Assembly: GCF_014646135.1 (NCBI RefSeq)
Contig: NZ_BMMW01000003.1
Coordinates: forward strand, 62,001-126,000
Source: Nocardia camponoti
Lineage (GTDB): Bacteria > Actinomycetota > Actinomycetes > Mycobacteriales > Mycobacteriaceae
DNA: 64,000 bases
Direction: 5' to 3'
Under the pieces are notes generated by a model. That model saw only the letters and a list, made by a program, of their open reading frames with translations, ran no database searches and was not told the origin of the DNA. Every line of letters starts with the position of its first letter. The stretch's first letter is position 1. Below are positions 1 to 8,510 of the stretch, one piece after another. Position numbers and translations under genes: made by a program.

Positions 1-272
1 TTGAGCACAACGTCGCCGACACTCGCTACGAGATCTACCACGACGACGTTCTCGCGGGATACGCCGATTACGCCGAATCCGAAGACCCGAAGGTCCGCGA
101 CTTTCACCACACCATGACGTTCCCGGAATTCCGCGGTCGCGGGGTAGCGGCGGAAGTGGTCGAATACGCCCTCAACGACTCACGCGAACACGGTTACAAG
201 ATCGTTCCGACGTGCTGGTACGTGGAGAAATACGTAGCCGACCACCCGGAATACGCCGACCTCGTCACGTAA
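1..272 (+). CDS. GNAT-family N-acetyltransferase (Acetyltransf_CG type), 3' part
   Basis: This is the C-terminal 89 residues of a small acetyltransferase; the start lies outside the window. The reading frame starts at base 3. It shows the acetyl-CoA-binding loop FRGRGVAAEVVEYAL and the conserved tail CWYVEKYVADHPEYADLV, which is typical of the short GCN5-related family (PF14542). The family's substrate is usually unknown. The gene converges on fadE25 and is separated from it by a hairpin at 280-303. Confidence 0.85.
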   Translation, partial: EHNVADTRYEIYHDDVLAGYADYAESEDPKVRDFHHTMTFPEFRGRGVAAEVVEYALNDSREHGYKIVPTCWYVEKYVADHPEYADLVT

Positions 273-279
273 GTGCGAA

Positions 280-303
280 AGCCCCGCTCAAGTGAGCGGG
301 GCT
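280..303. terminator. bidirectional hairpin terminator
   Basis: AGCCCCGCTC and its exact complement form a 10-bp stem with a 4-nt loop. It lies between the convergent acetyltransferase and acyl-CoA dehydrogenase genes. Confidence 0.75.
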
Positions 304-330
304 TCGCTAATTAGCTGGTTGCGAAAGCGA

Positions 331-1488
331 TCAGCGCAGGATGTTGCGGGCCATCACCAAACGCTGGATCTGGTTGGTGCCCTCGTAGATCTGGGTGATC
401 TTCGCGTCGCGCATCATGCGCTCGACCGGGAAGTCCGTGGTGTAGCCTGCGCCGCCGAAGAGCTGGACGGCGTCGGTGGTGACCTGCATCGCGACGTCGG
501 ACGCGAAGCACTTCGCGGCCGCGGAGATGAAGCCAAGGTTCTTCTCGCCACGCTCGGCGCGAGCGGCCGAGGTGTAGACCATGAGGCGCGCGGCCTCGAT
601 CTTCATCGCCATGTCAGCCAGCATGAACTCGGTGTTCTGGAAGCTGGCGATGGTCTTGCCGAACTGCTTGCGATCCTTGGTGTAGGCGATCGCCGCGTCG
701 AGTGCACCCTGGGCGATACCGACAGCCTGGGCGCCGATGGTCGGGCGGGTGTGGTCGAGGGTCTGCAGCGCGGTCTTGAAACCGGTGCCGGGCTCGCCGA
801 TGATGCGGTCGCCGGGGACGCGGCAGTTCTCGAAGTACAGCTCGGCGGTGGGCGAACCCTTGATGCCAAGCTTGTGCTCAAGCGGGCCAACGACGAAGCC
901 CTCGTCGTCCTTGTGCACCATGAACGCGGAGATGCCGTTGGCACCCTTCTCCGGGTCGGTCACGGCCATCACGGTGTACCACTCCGACTTGCCACCGTTG
1001 GTGATCCAGCACTTGGAGCCATTGATGATCCAGTCGTCGCCGTCGGCCTTCGCGCGGGTGCGCATCGCGGCGGCGTCGGAACCAGCTTCACGCTCGGACA
1101 GACAGTACGAGGCCATCTTGCCTTCGACGAGGTCGCCGAGGACCTTCTGCTTCAGTTCTTCGGAACCGTTGAGGATCAGGCCCATCGTGCCGAGCTTGTT
1201 GACGGCGGGGATCAGCGACGACGAACCGCAAACGCGGGCGACTTCCTCGATCACGATGCAGGTAGCGACCGAGTCGGCACCCTGGCCGCCGTACGCCTCG
1301 GGCACGTGGACGGCGTTGAAGCCTGCCGCGTTGAGGGCGGTCAGCGCCTCTTCAGGGAAGCGCGCCTGGCCGTCGACCTCTTTGGCGTAGGGGGCGATTT
1401 CCTTCTCGGCGAGGCCGCGGATGGCCGAGCGCAGCTCGTCGTGGAAATCCTCAAGCTGGAACAGGTTGAAATCCGGGTTTCCCGCCAT
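331..1488 (-). CDS. fadE25: acyl-CoA dehydrogenase (FadE25-like)
   Basis: FAD-dependent acyl-CoA dehydrogenase of 385 residues that introduces the alpha-beta double bond in fatty or branched acyl-CoA. The signature CLSEREAGSDA is at residues 129-139. QIYEGTNQIQR near the C-terminus carries the catalytic Glu (about residue 369). The ATG at 1488 was chosen because AGGAG lies 9 nt upstream; the open frame extends another 17 codons but has no better ribosome site. FadE25 (Rv3274c) is 389 residues and also sits beside purE/purK. Two copies of a palindrome (1544-1558, 1611-1625) lie in the upstream gap, downstream of a TetR gene, which suggests local TetR control. Confidence 0.93.
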   Translation of the reverse strand: MAGNPDFNLFQLEDFHDELRSAIRGLAEKEIAPYAKEVDGQARFPEEALTALNAAGFNAVHVPEAYGGQGADSVATCIVIEEVARVCGSSSLIPAVNKLGTMGLILNGSEELKQKVLGDLVEGKMASYCLSEREAGSDAAAMRTRAKADGDDWIINGSKCWITNGGKSEWYTVMAVTDPEKGANGISAFMVHKDDEGFVVGPLEHKLGIKGSPTAELYFENCRVPGDRIIGEPGTGFKTALQTLDHTRPTIGAQAVGIAQGALDAAIAYTKDRKQFGKTIASFQNTEFMLADMAMKIEAARLMVYTSAARAERGEKNLGFISAAAKCFASDVAMQVTTDAVQLFGGAGYTTDFPVERMMRDAKITQIYEGTNQIQRLVMARNILR

Positions 1489-1543
1489 CGGGGCACACTC
1501 CTGGTCGTGGTGGTTTCGCTGCGGTCCACAGCGTGTCATTCGT

Positions 1544-1558
1544 CGGCACTGAGTGCCA
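1544..1558. promoter_or_regulatory. putative TetR operator, copy 1
   Basis: CGGCACTGAGTGCCA has arms GGCACT/AGTGCC around a single central base. It lies 56 nt upstream of the fadE25 start and shares a consensus with the copy at 1611-1625. The regulator that binds it is inferred, most simply the adjacent TetR. Confidence 0.55.
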
Positions 1559-1610
1559 ATCCACTCGGATTATACGCGCGGCATTCTGCGATCACATGGG
1601 CATATGTCGG

Positions 1611-1625
1611 TGGCACCGAGTGTCA
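1611..1625. promoter_or_regulatory. putative TetR operator, copy 2
   Basis: TGGCACCGAGTGTCA is an imperfect palindrome that matches copy 1 at 12 of 15 positions. The two centres are 67 bp apart, both in the gap between the TetR stop codon and fadE25. Confidence 0.5.
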
Positions 1626-1654
1626 TGCAATCGACGTTTTCAACAGGCCGCGCG

Positions 1655-2314
1655 TTAGAGGTTACCGAGTTGGGCAGTGAGCGCGTCAGCGAGTTGACGC
1701 GGCGGCATGTCGCGCGGAAACACCGCGACGACCAGTTCGTCGCGCGAGGCGTTTCGCGTGCCGCCGCGCGGGATCGCGGCCAGTTCCGCACGCAAGTCGG
1801 CGACGCCAGCCGCCGACTCCCCTCGAACCATCCGTCGCAGCAAATAGTTGTGCGTCGCGGTGACAGCGGCGGTGAACTGGACGCGCGCGACGTCGCGTTC
1901 GTCGGGCAGCCGTTCCCGCAGAAATTCGGTGAAGAGCCGTTCGTAGCGGAACACCGTGACGATCTCCCGCTCGCGCAGCGCAGGCACTTCGCGGACGACC
2001 TGATAGCGCCGAACCGCGATGTCGCGCCACTCGGTGAACCGCGCGAAAACCCCGACGACAGCGTCGATAACGGCATCCCACGCGTCCCCGTTGTTGTCGG
2101 CGAGAAACCGTTGCGCGGTAGCGAGTTGGAACTCGTGATCGGCGAAAATCACGTCTTCCTTGGACCTGAATTGCCGAAAGAAAGTCCTGCGCGAAATCCC
2201 GGCGGCAGCGGCGATGTCGTCGACGGTAGTCGCCTCATACCCGCGCTCGGCGAAGAGCCGAAGCGCATGCTCAACAACCGCCAACCGAAACCGCGCCGCA
2301 TCATCTTCAGCCAC
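1655..2314 (-). CDS. TetR/AcrR-family transcriptional regulator
   Basis: A 219-residue one-component regulator. The N-terminal helix-turn-helix is clear: ALRLFAERGYEATTVDDIA, then AAGISRRTFFRQFRSKEDV. The C-terminal part is a generic all-helical ligand domain. The start is GTG at 2314; the ribosome site is weak (GGTGAG). It lies directly upstream of fadE25 on the same strand, and the gap between them holds two matching palindromes. The simplest reading is that it controls fadE25 in response to an acyl-CoA-type ligand; ligand and regulon are not visible in the sequence. Confidence 0.88.
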   Translation of the reverse strand: MAEDDAARFRLAVVEHALRLFAERGYEATTVDDIAAAAGISRRTFFRQFRSKEDVIFADHEFQLATAQRFLADNNGDAWDAVIDAVVGVFARFTEWRDIAVRRYQVVREVPALREREIVTVFRYERLFTEFLRERLPDERDVARVQFTAAVTATHNYLLRRMVRGESAAGVADLRAELAAIPRGGTRNASRDELVVAVFPRDMPPRQLADALTAQLGNL

Positions 2315-2448
2315 GCGCTCACCGTAGTCACCGCCGTCCGCCAGCGGTTAAGCACCCGATTCGCGGTCATTCACGCAGCGGGCGCGTCGCGACAGGATGA
2401 CTATGGGCGAGTCGCGAATATGCTTGGCGCCCTCGGGTTTTCGTTACT

Positions 2449-2961
2449 TCACTCCCCAAGAAGCCTGTCGCGCAACGCCTTATCCTTCTCCAGCACCATT
2501 TCCTCAAGGCCCGTCTGGAACGCCGCCATCCGGTCACGCAGCGCCGGGTCGCAGACGCCGAGGATGCGGACGGCGAGCAAACCCGCGTTGCGCGCGCCGC
2601 CGATCGACACCGTCGCTACCGGAACGCCCGCGGGCATCTGGACGATCGACAGCAGCGAATCCATTCCGTCCAAATGCTTCAGCGGGACCGGGACGCCGAT
2701 CACCGGGAGCGGGGTCGCCGACGCGACCATGCCGGGCAGGTGTGCCGCGCCGCCCGCGCCCGCGATGATCACCTTCACGCCGCGTCCAGCCGCGTCGCGT
2801 GCGTAGTCGAGCATGCGCTGCGGGGTGCGGTGGGCGGAGACAACGCCTACCTCGAAGGGCACGCCGAACTCGGCGAGCGCCTCAGCGGCGGCTTCCATCG
2901 TCGGCCAATCCGAATCGCTGCCCATGATCAAACCGACCTGGGGACCGCTGGTGGTAGTCAC
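2449..2961 (-). CDS. purE: 5-(carboxyamino)imidazole ribonucleotide mutase
   Basis: PurE moves the carboxyl group of N5-CAIR to give CAIR in purine synthesis. The 170-residue protein has the class I signature [13 protein letters not shown] at the N-terminus and [11 protein letters not shown], which carries the active-site histidine. The GTG start at 2961 has AGGAG 7 nt upstream. It follows purK with an 84-nt gap on the same strand, so the two steps that fix carbon into the purine ring are expressed together, as in mycobacteria. Confidence 0.97.
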   Translation of the reverse strand: MTTTSGPQVGLIMGSDSDWPTMEAAAEALAEFGVPFEVGVVSAHRTPQRMLDYARDAAGRGVKVIIAGAGGAAHLPGMVASATPLPVIGVPVPLKHLDGMDSLLSIVQMPAGVPVATVSIGGARNAGLLAVRILGVCDPALRDRMAAFQTGLEEMVLEKDKALRDRLLGE

Positions 2962-3045
2962 GACGACACTCCTGAACTTCGACGGGGCGGGTTGTGCAAG
3001 ATCATCGCATCACCCCGCCGCTCCCCCGCACACGCGGAGGCCAAC

Positions 3046-4269
3046 CTACTCCCCGTGCGAATCCCAACCGTCGGTCCACACGCCCGTCGACATCCACGTC
3101 GCCGCCCGCTCCGCCTTCTCCCGCACGAACTCAACGTCGTTGCCGAGAATGTTGATGTGCCCGATCTTGCGGTTAGGGCGCTCACCCTTGCCGTACAGGT
3201 GCACCTTCGCATCAGGCATCCGCGCGAAAAGGTGGTGCAACCGCTCATCCATCGACATCTCCGGCGCTTCAGCGGCACCGAGAATGTTGCTCATCACCGT
3301 GACGGGCGCGAGCGGGGTCGTATCTCCGAGCGGGTAGTCGAGCACCGCGCGAATGTGCTGCTCGAACTGCCCGGTCCGCGAACCGTCCATCCCCCAGTGC
3401 CCGGAGTTGTGCGGTCGCATCGCCAGCTCGTTCACCAGCACTTCGCCATCATGCGTTTCGAACAGTTCAACAGCCATCACCCCGACAACACCAAGCCCGG
3501 CGGCCAGCTCAAGCGCCATCGTCTCCGCACGCGCGGCAAGCTCTTCCGACAGGTCAGGCGCGGGCGCGATGACCACAGCGCACTGACCGTCGCGCTGCAC
3601 GGTCTCGACGACAGGCCACGTCGCCGCCTGCCCAAACGGCGAACGCGCGACCATCGCGGAAAGCTCACGCTTCAACGGCACCTTCGCCTCAGCGAGCAAC
3701 CGCACCCCGTGCGCGAGCTGGTCAGCGACCAACTCCGTGGCCTCGTCGGCAGACGCTGGCATCCACACGCCGCGCCCGTCGTAACCGCCACGCACGGCTT
3801 TCAACACGAAAGGCCACCCATGCTCGTCGCCGAACTTCACCGCGTCGGCGACCGAATCAACCGCGGTAAACGCGGGAACAGGCAACCCAAGCGACGACAA
3901 CTTCTCCCGCATCGCCAACTTGTCCTGGGCGAAGATCAACGCCTGCGGCGGCGGCGCGACATTGACACCCTCGGCGACAAGCACCTCAAGATGCTCGGTC
4001 GGCACGTGCTCGTGGTCGAAGGTGAGCGCGTGCGAACCGCGCGCTGCTTCACGCAGCGCGTCGATGTCGTCGTGGCTGCCGTAGACAACGTTGGGGCTGA
4101 CTTGCGCGGCCGGTTCACCGGGCGCGGCGGCAAGCACCCGCAGCGTGCTTCCCAGGGCGATCGCCGCCTGGTGCGTCATGCGCGCGAGTTGGCCACCGCC
4201 GATCATCGTGACGGTCGGCATGGCGGACTGATCGAACGAACGTGCACTCACGCCGACCAATGTTGTCAT
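3046..4269 (-). CDS. purK: 5-(carboxyamino)imidazole ribonucleotide synthase
   Basis: ATP-grasp enzyme that carboxylates AIR with bicarbonate and ATP; its product goes to PurE. The nucleotide-binding N-terminus MIGGGQLARMTHQAAIALG, the ATP-grasp core KAVRGGYDGRG and NELAMRPHNSGHW are all present. The start is uncertain: ATG 4269 (407 residues) was chosen by length, TTG 4275 is in frame upstream, and ATG 4221 begins directly at the conserved PTVTMIGGG. None has a good ribosome site. It is divergent from the GtrA gene; 39 bp separate the two starts. Confidence 0.96.
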   Translation of the reverse strand: MTTLVGVSARSFDQSAMPTVTMIGGGQLARMTHQAAIALGSTLRVLAAAPGEPAAQVSPNVVYGSHDDIDALREAARGSHALTFDHEHVPTEHLEVLVAEGVNVAPPPQALIFAQDKLAMREKLSSLGLPVPAFTAVDSVADAVKFGDEHGWPFVLKAVRGGYDGRGVWMPASADEATELVADQLAHGVRLLAEAKVPLKRELSAMVARSPFGQAATWPVVETVQRDGQCAVVIAPAPDLSEELAARAETMALELAAGLGVVGVMAVELFETHDGEVLVNELAMRPHNSGHWGMDGSRTGQFEQHIRAVLDYPLGDTTPLAPVTVMSNILGAAEAPEMSMDERLHHLFARMPDAKVHLYGKGERPNRKIGHINILGNDVEFVREKAERAATWMSTGVWTDGWDSHGE

Positions 4270-4294
4270 GTCCAAAGCGAATCTTTGCTACCGG

Positions 4295-4300
4295 TACACT
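4295..4300 (+). promoter_or_regulatory. -10 hexamer TACACT, leaderless gtrA-like gene
   Basis: TACACT ends 8 nt before the GTG at 4309. No Shine-Dalgarno sequence precedes that GTG, so transcription probably starts at the initiation codon. Confidence 0.6.
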
Positions 4301-4308
4301 CAGAACTT

Positions 4309-4860
4309 GTGTCAATCGTCGACGACGTGGTCAGCGTCCTACCCCCGCGCCTGCGCGCCGCCGCGCTTGGCAATGTCGAACTGATCAAGTTCGCGATTGT
4401 TGGCGCTACCACTTTCGTCATCGACAGCGGCCTGTTTTACCTGCTCAAGTGGACAATTCTCACCGAGAAGCCGGTTACGGCGAAGATCATTTCCGGCGTT
4501 GTCGCGGTGATCGCGTCCTATGTGCTGAACCGGGAGTGGTCGTTCAAGAATCGCGGCGGTCGCGAACGCGCGCACGAGGCATTCCTGTTTTTCGCCGTCA
4601 GCGCGATCGGTGTCGTCCTCAGCAACATCCCGCTGTGGATTTCCAGCTACGTGCTTGACCTGCGTCAGCCGAACGTCAGCTTCCTCGTCGAAAACGTCGC
4701 CGACTTCGTCAGCGCGTTCATCATCGGCAACCTGTTGCAAATGGCTTTCCGCTTCTGGGCGATGAAGCGCTGGGTCTTCCCCGACGAGATGTCGGAGCTG
4801 GAAAACGAGTTCGAAGACCTCGTCGCCGAAGTGACGATCGACAAGAAAAAGCCCGCTTAA
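4309..4860 (+). CDS. GtrA-family membrane protein
   Basis: A 183-residue membrane protein with four predicted transmembrane helices, starting near ELIKFAIVGATTFVIDSG. The GtrA/DPMS family includes flippases or helpers for polyprenyl-linked sugars, for example in arabinogalactan or arabinan glycosylation; Rv3277 occupies this place in M. tuberculosis. VLNREWSF is the usual conserved segment between helices 2 and 3. The C-terminus is acidic and then lysine-rich (DKKKPA). The GTG start follows from the leaderless promoter. Its stop overlaps the stop of the convergent histidine kinase in the palindrome TTAA. Confidence 0.88.
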   Translation: MSIVDDVVSVLPPRLRAAALGNVELIKFAIVGATTFVIDSGLFYLLKWTILTEKPVTAKIISGVVAVIASYVLNREWSFKNRGGRERAHEAFLFFAVSAIGVVLSNIPLWISSYVLDLRQPNVSFLVENVADFVSAFIIGNLLQMAFRFWAMKRWVFPDEMSELENEFEDLVAEVTIDKKKPA

Positions 4861-6167
4861 CGCGGTTCCGACAGCGCCGACCCAGCCCGGTTCCCGGTGG
4901 CTTTCGAACCGAGGAACACGGCGAAAAGCGCCGGTCGACGTCGCTGCAATTCCATTCGACCACCGTCGGCCTCAACGAGTGCACGCGCGAGCGCCAACCC
5001 AACGCCGGTCGACCCGCCCGCCGAAAACCCTCGGTCGAAAATGTGCGGCGCGAGCTCATCACGCACGCCTTCGCCTTCGTCGGCGACCTCAACGCACACG
5101 ACCGGGTCGCGCGAACTCATCGTCGGGACCGTCCGCACCGACACCGTGCATGTTCCACCGCCGTGCATCAACGCGTTGTCGACCAGCACCGCGACCGCTT
5201 CCCGCAACCGAGAACCCGTTATCGGGGCGCGCAGCGTCTCGTCGCCGATGAGTCGCAACTCGCGCCCGTCCTCGCGGAACGGGGGCTTCCACTCGGCGAC
5301 AACGCCGCGCAGCTCGGCCATCACCGGGACCGGGTCGCGGTCGGCGGCGTCTTCGTCGCGGGACGCGCGGACGAGGTCGTCGATCGCTTCGGTGAGCCGG
5401 TCGACCTGGGCCATCGCCTCCTCGGCCTCGTGCACGACTTCGGGGTCGCGGTGCGTTGACAGCTCGTCGAGGCGAAGGCGAACGGCAGTAAGCCGACTGC
5501 GCAGCTGATGGGAAACGTCGGCGACGAGCGCGTGCTCGCGCTGCAATCGACCAGCGATTTCGACGGTCGCCGAATCGAGCACGTCGGAGACGCGGTCGAG
5601 TTCGGCGATGCCGTGCCGACGCGGGTCGGGGCGGAAGTCGCCCATCGCGAGGCGCGCTGCCCGCGCGGCGACGTCACGCAACGGGTCAGCGACGCGACGC
5701 GCCGTGACAACCGCGACCGAGAACGCCGCCCCAAGCGATGCGAGCACCGCCAACGCGACAGCGGCGACGGCCTGTTCCTGCCTCGCGTGCATCCCGGCGG
5801 CAGGTACTTCGAGCCGCAACGACCCGGATGTCCCCATCGACAGCGACTCGACAAGCGGATTGTCGACCGAATCCACGCCGATGTCGGCGCGCGCCGCATT
5901 GTCGGTTGGCGTCGGATACACGATCGTGAGCCGACCACCTTGTGGGACGAGCGCCGAAATCGCGCGCGTTTCCAGCGGCGGATGCACGAACCCGTCAACG
6001 CGCTCTTGGGAAACGATCTCGGTCGCCATGCGGTCGAGCCGGTCCTGCAAATCGTTGCGGGTGATGTCTTCGACCCACAACCACGCGGTGTAAATGAGCG
6101 GCACCCCCAACACGATCGTGGTGATCGTGAGCACGGTCAGGATCGAACGCAGAATCCGTCGCCGCAC
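4857..6167 (-). CDS. sensor histidine kinase
   Basis: Membrane histidine kinase of 436 residues. TM1 (about 9-31) and TM2 (about 133-154) flank a small extracytoplasmic domain. A HAMP segment follows, then the phospho-acceptor helix DVSHQLRSRL with His220, and a C-terminal ATPase domain with VDNALMHGG. Starts: GTG 6167 places the first helix at the N-terminus and lies 8 nt after the regulator's stop; GTG 6206 and TTG 6218 would overlap the regulator. It pairs with the response regulator just upstream. The stimulus is unknown. This pair is not part of the M. tuberculosis gene order here. Confidence 0.92.
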   Translation of the reverse strand: MRRRILRSILTVLTITTIVLGVPLIYTAWLWVEDITRNDLQDRLDRMATEIVSQERVDGFVHPPLETRAISALVPQGGRLTIVYPTPTDNAARADIGVDSVDNPLVESLSMGTSGSLRLEVPAAGMHARQEQAVAAVALAVLASLGAAFSVAVVTARRVADPLRDVAARAARLAMGDFRPDPRRHGIAELDRVSDVLDSATVEIAGRLQREHALVADVSHQLRSRLTAVRLRLDELSTHRDPEVVHEAEEAMAQVDRLTEAIDDLVRASRDEDAADRDPVPVMAELRGVVAEWKPPFREDGRELRLIGDETLRAPITGSRLREAVAVLVDNALMHGGGTCTVSVRTVPTMSSRDPVVCVEVADEGEGVRDELAPHIFDRGFSAGGSTGVGLALARALVEADGGRMELQRRRPALFAVFLGSKATGNRAGSALSEPR

Positions 6168-6174
6168 GTGGTGG

Positions 6175-6852
6175 CTAACTCGCGTTGAGCCGGAAGCCGA
6201 CGCCACGCACGGTGACAATGCGGCGCTCGGCCATCGGGCCTTCGTCGCCGATCTTTCGGCGCAACCAGGACATGTGCATGTCGAGGGTTTTCGACCCGCG
6301 TAGGTCGGCGTCGCCCCACACTTCGCGCAGGATCACTTCGCGCGGAACAACCTGACCCGCGCGGTCGATGAGCACCTTGAGTAGCTCGTATTCCTTATTC
6401 GCGAGGTTCACTTCCACCCCGTTGACGAGCACGCGACGCGCCGCCGGTTCCAGCCGAATGCTGCCGACCTCGACGGCGTCGTCGCCAATCCCGCTGCGTC
6501 GCAATAGCGCGCGCACGCGGGCGAGCAGCTCGGCGAGCCGGAACGGTTTGCCGACGTAGTCGTCGGCACCGGCGTCGAGTCCGACGACGAAGTCGACTTC
6601 GTCGGTGCGCGCGGTGAGCATGAGGACGGCTAGGTCGGCGCCGGACGCGCGCACCTGGCGACACACTTCAAGCCCGTCCATTCCGGGCAGGCCGAGGTCG
6701 AGAATCAGCAGGTCATGCGCCCCTTCGAGGGCGCGTTCGAGCACGGCGGGTCCGAACCGTTCGACGGTGACGGTATAGCCCTCGCGGCCAAGGGCGCGCG
6801 ACAGCGGCGCGGCGATCGCCTCGTCGTCTTCGGCGAGCAGTACGGCGGTCAT
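6175..6852 (-). CDS. OmpR-family response regulator
   Basis: 225 residues: receiver domain 1-115 with acidic pocket EDD (8-10), phospho-acceptor Asp52 in LILDLGLPG and Lys102 in VGKPF, then an OmpR/PhoB winged helix (LANKEYELLKVLIDRAG, DMHMSWLRRKIGD). The ATG at 6852 begins 4 nt after the stop of the bPH2 gene and the kinase follows at once, so the three form one operon. Targets cannot be read from the sequence. Confidence 0.95.
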   Translation of the reverse strand: MTAVLLAEDDEAIAAPLSRALGREGYTVTVERFGPAVLERALEGAHDLLILDLGLPGMDGLEVCRQVRASGADLAVLMLTARTDEVDFVVGLDAGADDYVGKPFRLAELLARVRALLRRSGIGDDAVEVGSIRLEPAARRVLVNGVEVNLANKEYELLKVLIDRAGQVVPREVILREVWGDADLRGSKTLDMHMSWLRRKIGDEGPMAERRIVTVRGVGFRLNAS

Positions 6853-6856
6853 GTGG

Positions 6857-7387
6857 TCAACGGTAGCCGCCCCACGCTTGGTCGCCGCGTTGATTGGTTG
6901 CCTCGAACACCTCGTGATAGAGCAGCGCGTGCACTTGCTGGACGCCGGGGATGTCGTCGTATTCGAGTGGTTCGTCCGACGACGACCCGATGATCAGGGT
7001 GCCGGTGCCCAGGAGTCGGTCGAAAATCCCGTGCCGAAACTGCACGCTGGAGATGCGACTGAGCGGGATGTCGATGCCGGTGTGGGTCAAAACGCCTTGG
7101 CGCACCAACACGCGACGCTCGGTGACGATGAAATGCGTTGACTTCCAAGCGATTACGCGACCAACGCAGCGCCACAGAATGAGCCCGAACCAAATCAGCC
7201 CAAGCAAGATCAACAAAACGACCCGAACCTGGCCGCTGGTATTACGCCAGATCAAGCCTCCGAGAAAGCCGGCAACCGCCGTTCCGGCGATCAGGGTAAG
7301 CACTGGCCAGAACAACATCTTCCAATGCGGGTGCCGATGCAGAATTAGCAGCTCATCGGGCGCGAGGACGTCCTCTGGGTAACCCAT
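6857..7387 (-). CDS. bPH2-domain membrane protein
   Basis: 176 residues: short cytoplasmic N-terminus, two transmembrane helices (WPVLTLIAGTAVAGFLGG and VVLLILLGLIWFGLILW), then a bacterial pleckstrin-homology domain (bPH2, formerly DUF304) with the core STHFIVTERRVLVRQG and LSRISSVQF. It corresponds to Rv3278c, whose role is not known; bPH2 proteins bind membranes or scaffold complexes. ATG 7387 was chosen because TATCGT lies 6 nt upstream. It heads the operon with the two-component system. Confidence 0.87.
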   Translation of the reverse strand: MGYPEDVLAPDELLILHRHPHWKMLFWPVLTLIAGTAVAGFLGGLIWRNTSGQVRVVLLILLGLIWFGLILWRCVGRVIAWKSTHFIVTERRVLVRQGVLTHTGIDIPLSRISSVQFRHGIFDRLLGTGTLIIGSSSDEPLEYDDIPGVQQVHALLYHEVFEATNQRGDQAWGGYR

Positions 7388-7393
7388 GGAGCA

Positions 7394-7399
7394 ACGATA
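7394..7399 (-). promoter_or_regulatory. -10 hexamer TATCGT, leaderless bPH2 gene
   Basis: TATCGT is followed by a 6-nt spacer and then ATG 7387, with no ribosome site. Confidence 0.6.
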
Positions 7400-7481
7400 G
7401 CGCCTCAAGCACTAGGGTGGCCGTCACGCCAGAGCAGCACTTGTTCGTCACATGTACGCGGAACGAGAAGTGGAGGCACGC

Positions 7482-8456
7482 GTGTCCAGAGATCTCACCC
7501 AGCTCGAAATTCTGACCGAGCTTGAACCGATTGCCGAACAGAATCTCAACCGTCACCTAGGCATCGCCAAGGAATGGCATCCCCACGACTATGTGCCGTG
7601 GGAAGAGGGTCGTAACTTCGCCGCGATGGGCGGAATCGATTGGGACCCAACGCAATCCAGGCTCAGTGAAGTCGCGAAAGCGGCGATGATCACCAACCTG
7701 CTTACCGAGGACAACCTGCCGTCCTACCACCGCGAAATCGCCGAGAACTTCTCCCAGGACGGCGCGTGGGGCACCTGGGTTGGTCGGTGGACGGCCGAAG
7801 AAAACCGGCACGGCATCGTGATTCGCGACTACCTCGTTGTCACGCGTGGCGTTGATCCGGTCGCACTCGAACAGGCACGCATGGTGCACATGACCCAGGG
7901 CGCGCACGCACCGGCGAACTGGGGCGGCTTCCTGGTCAACGTCGCGTATGTGACGTTCCAAGAACTCGCGACGCGCGTCAGTCACCGCAACACCGGTCGC
8001 GTTTGTGACGATCCGGTCGCTGACCGCATGCTCGCGCGTGTCGCGACCGACGAGAACCTGCACATGATCTTCTACCGCAATCTCTGTGGCGCGGCGCTCG
8101 ATCTTGTCCCCGATCAGGCGATGGAAGCCATCACCAAGGTGCTCGTGAACTTCCAGATGCCCGGCGCTGGCATGCCCAACTGGCGGCGCAACGGCGTGCT
8201 GATGGCCAAGCACGGCATCTATGACCTGCGTCAGCACCTCGACGAGGTTGTCCGGCCAGTACTCAAGCAGTGGAATGTGTTCGATCGCAACGATTTTGGT
8301 GTGCGTGGCGAACTTGCCCGTGAAGAACTCGCTGAGTTTTTGACCAAGCTCGAACGCGACGTGCTCAAGTTCGAAGAGCAGCGCGACCGACTGCTTGCGC
8401 GCGAACGCGTTGTCGCTGACCGGAAAACGCTGGCGACTGGCGCTGCCGCGCGGTAA
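7482..8456 (+). CDS. desA: acyl-ACP desaturase (DesA type)
   Basis: Soluble diiron desaturase that puts a cis double bond into acyl-ACP for membrane or meromycolate lipids. The 324-residue protein shows the iron ligands of the family in order: TEDNLPSYHREI, TAEENRHG, FQELATRVSHRN and ATDENLHMIFYR. The GTG at 7482 has GGAGG 5 nt upstream, which decides it over the ATG 30 nt earlier. Length and motifs match the mycobacterial DesA1/DesA2 group. It stands alone, converging on birA. It is not at this place in M. tuberculosis. Confidence 0.93.
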   Translation: MSRDLTQLEILTELEPIAEQNLNRHLGIAKEWHPHDYVPWEEGRNFAAMGGIDWDPTQSRLSEVAKAAMITNLLTEDNLPSYHREIAENFSQDGAWGTWVGRWTAEENRHGIVIRDYLVVTRGVDPVALEQARMVHMTQGAHAPANWGGFLVNVAYVTFQELATRVSHRNTGRVCDDPVADRMLARVATDENLHMIFYRNLCGAALDLVPDQAMEAITKVLVNFQMPGAGMPNWRRNGVLMAKHGIYDLRQHLDEVVRPVLKQWNVFDRNDFGVRGELAREELAEFLTKLERDVLKFEEQRDRLLARERVVADRKTLATGAAAR

Positions 8457-8475
8457 CGCTCAACCCGAGGCGAGG

Positions 8476-8503
8476 GGCGGGCCCGCAATGGCGCAGGCCC
8501 GCC
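8476..8503. terminator. terminator between desA and birA
   Basis: GGCGGGCC and GGCCCGCC form an 8-bp GC stem; the 12-nt loop can form a further 3-bp stem. It lies between two converging genes. Confidence 0.6.
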
Positions 8504-8510
8504 GAGCGTC

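Noticed and set aside
2674..4308. Long upstream extension of the GtrA reading frame
   Set aside because: This part is antisense to purE/purK; the real GtrA start is the GTG at 4309 next to a -10 element, and similarity begins just after it.
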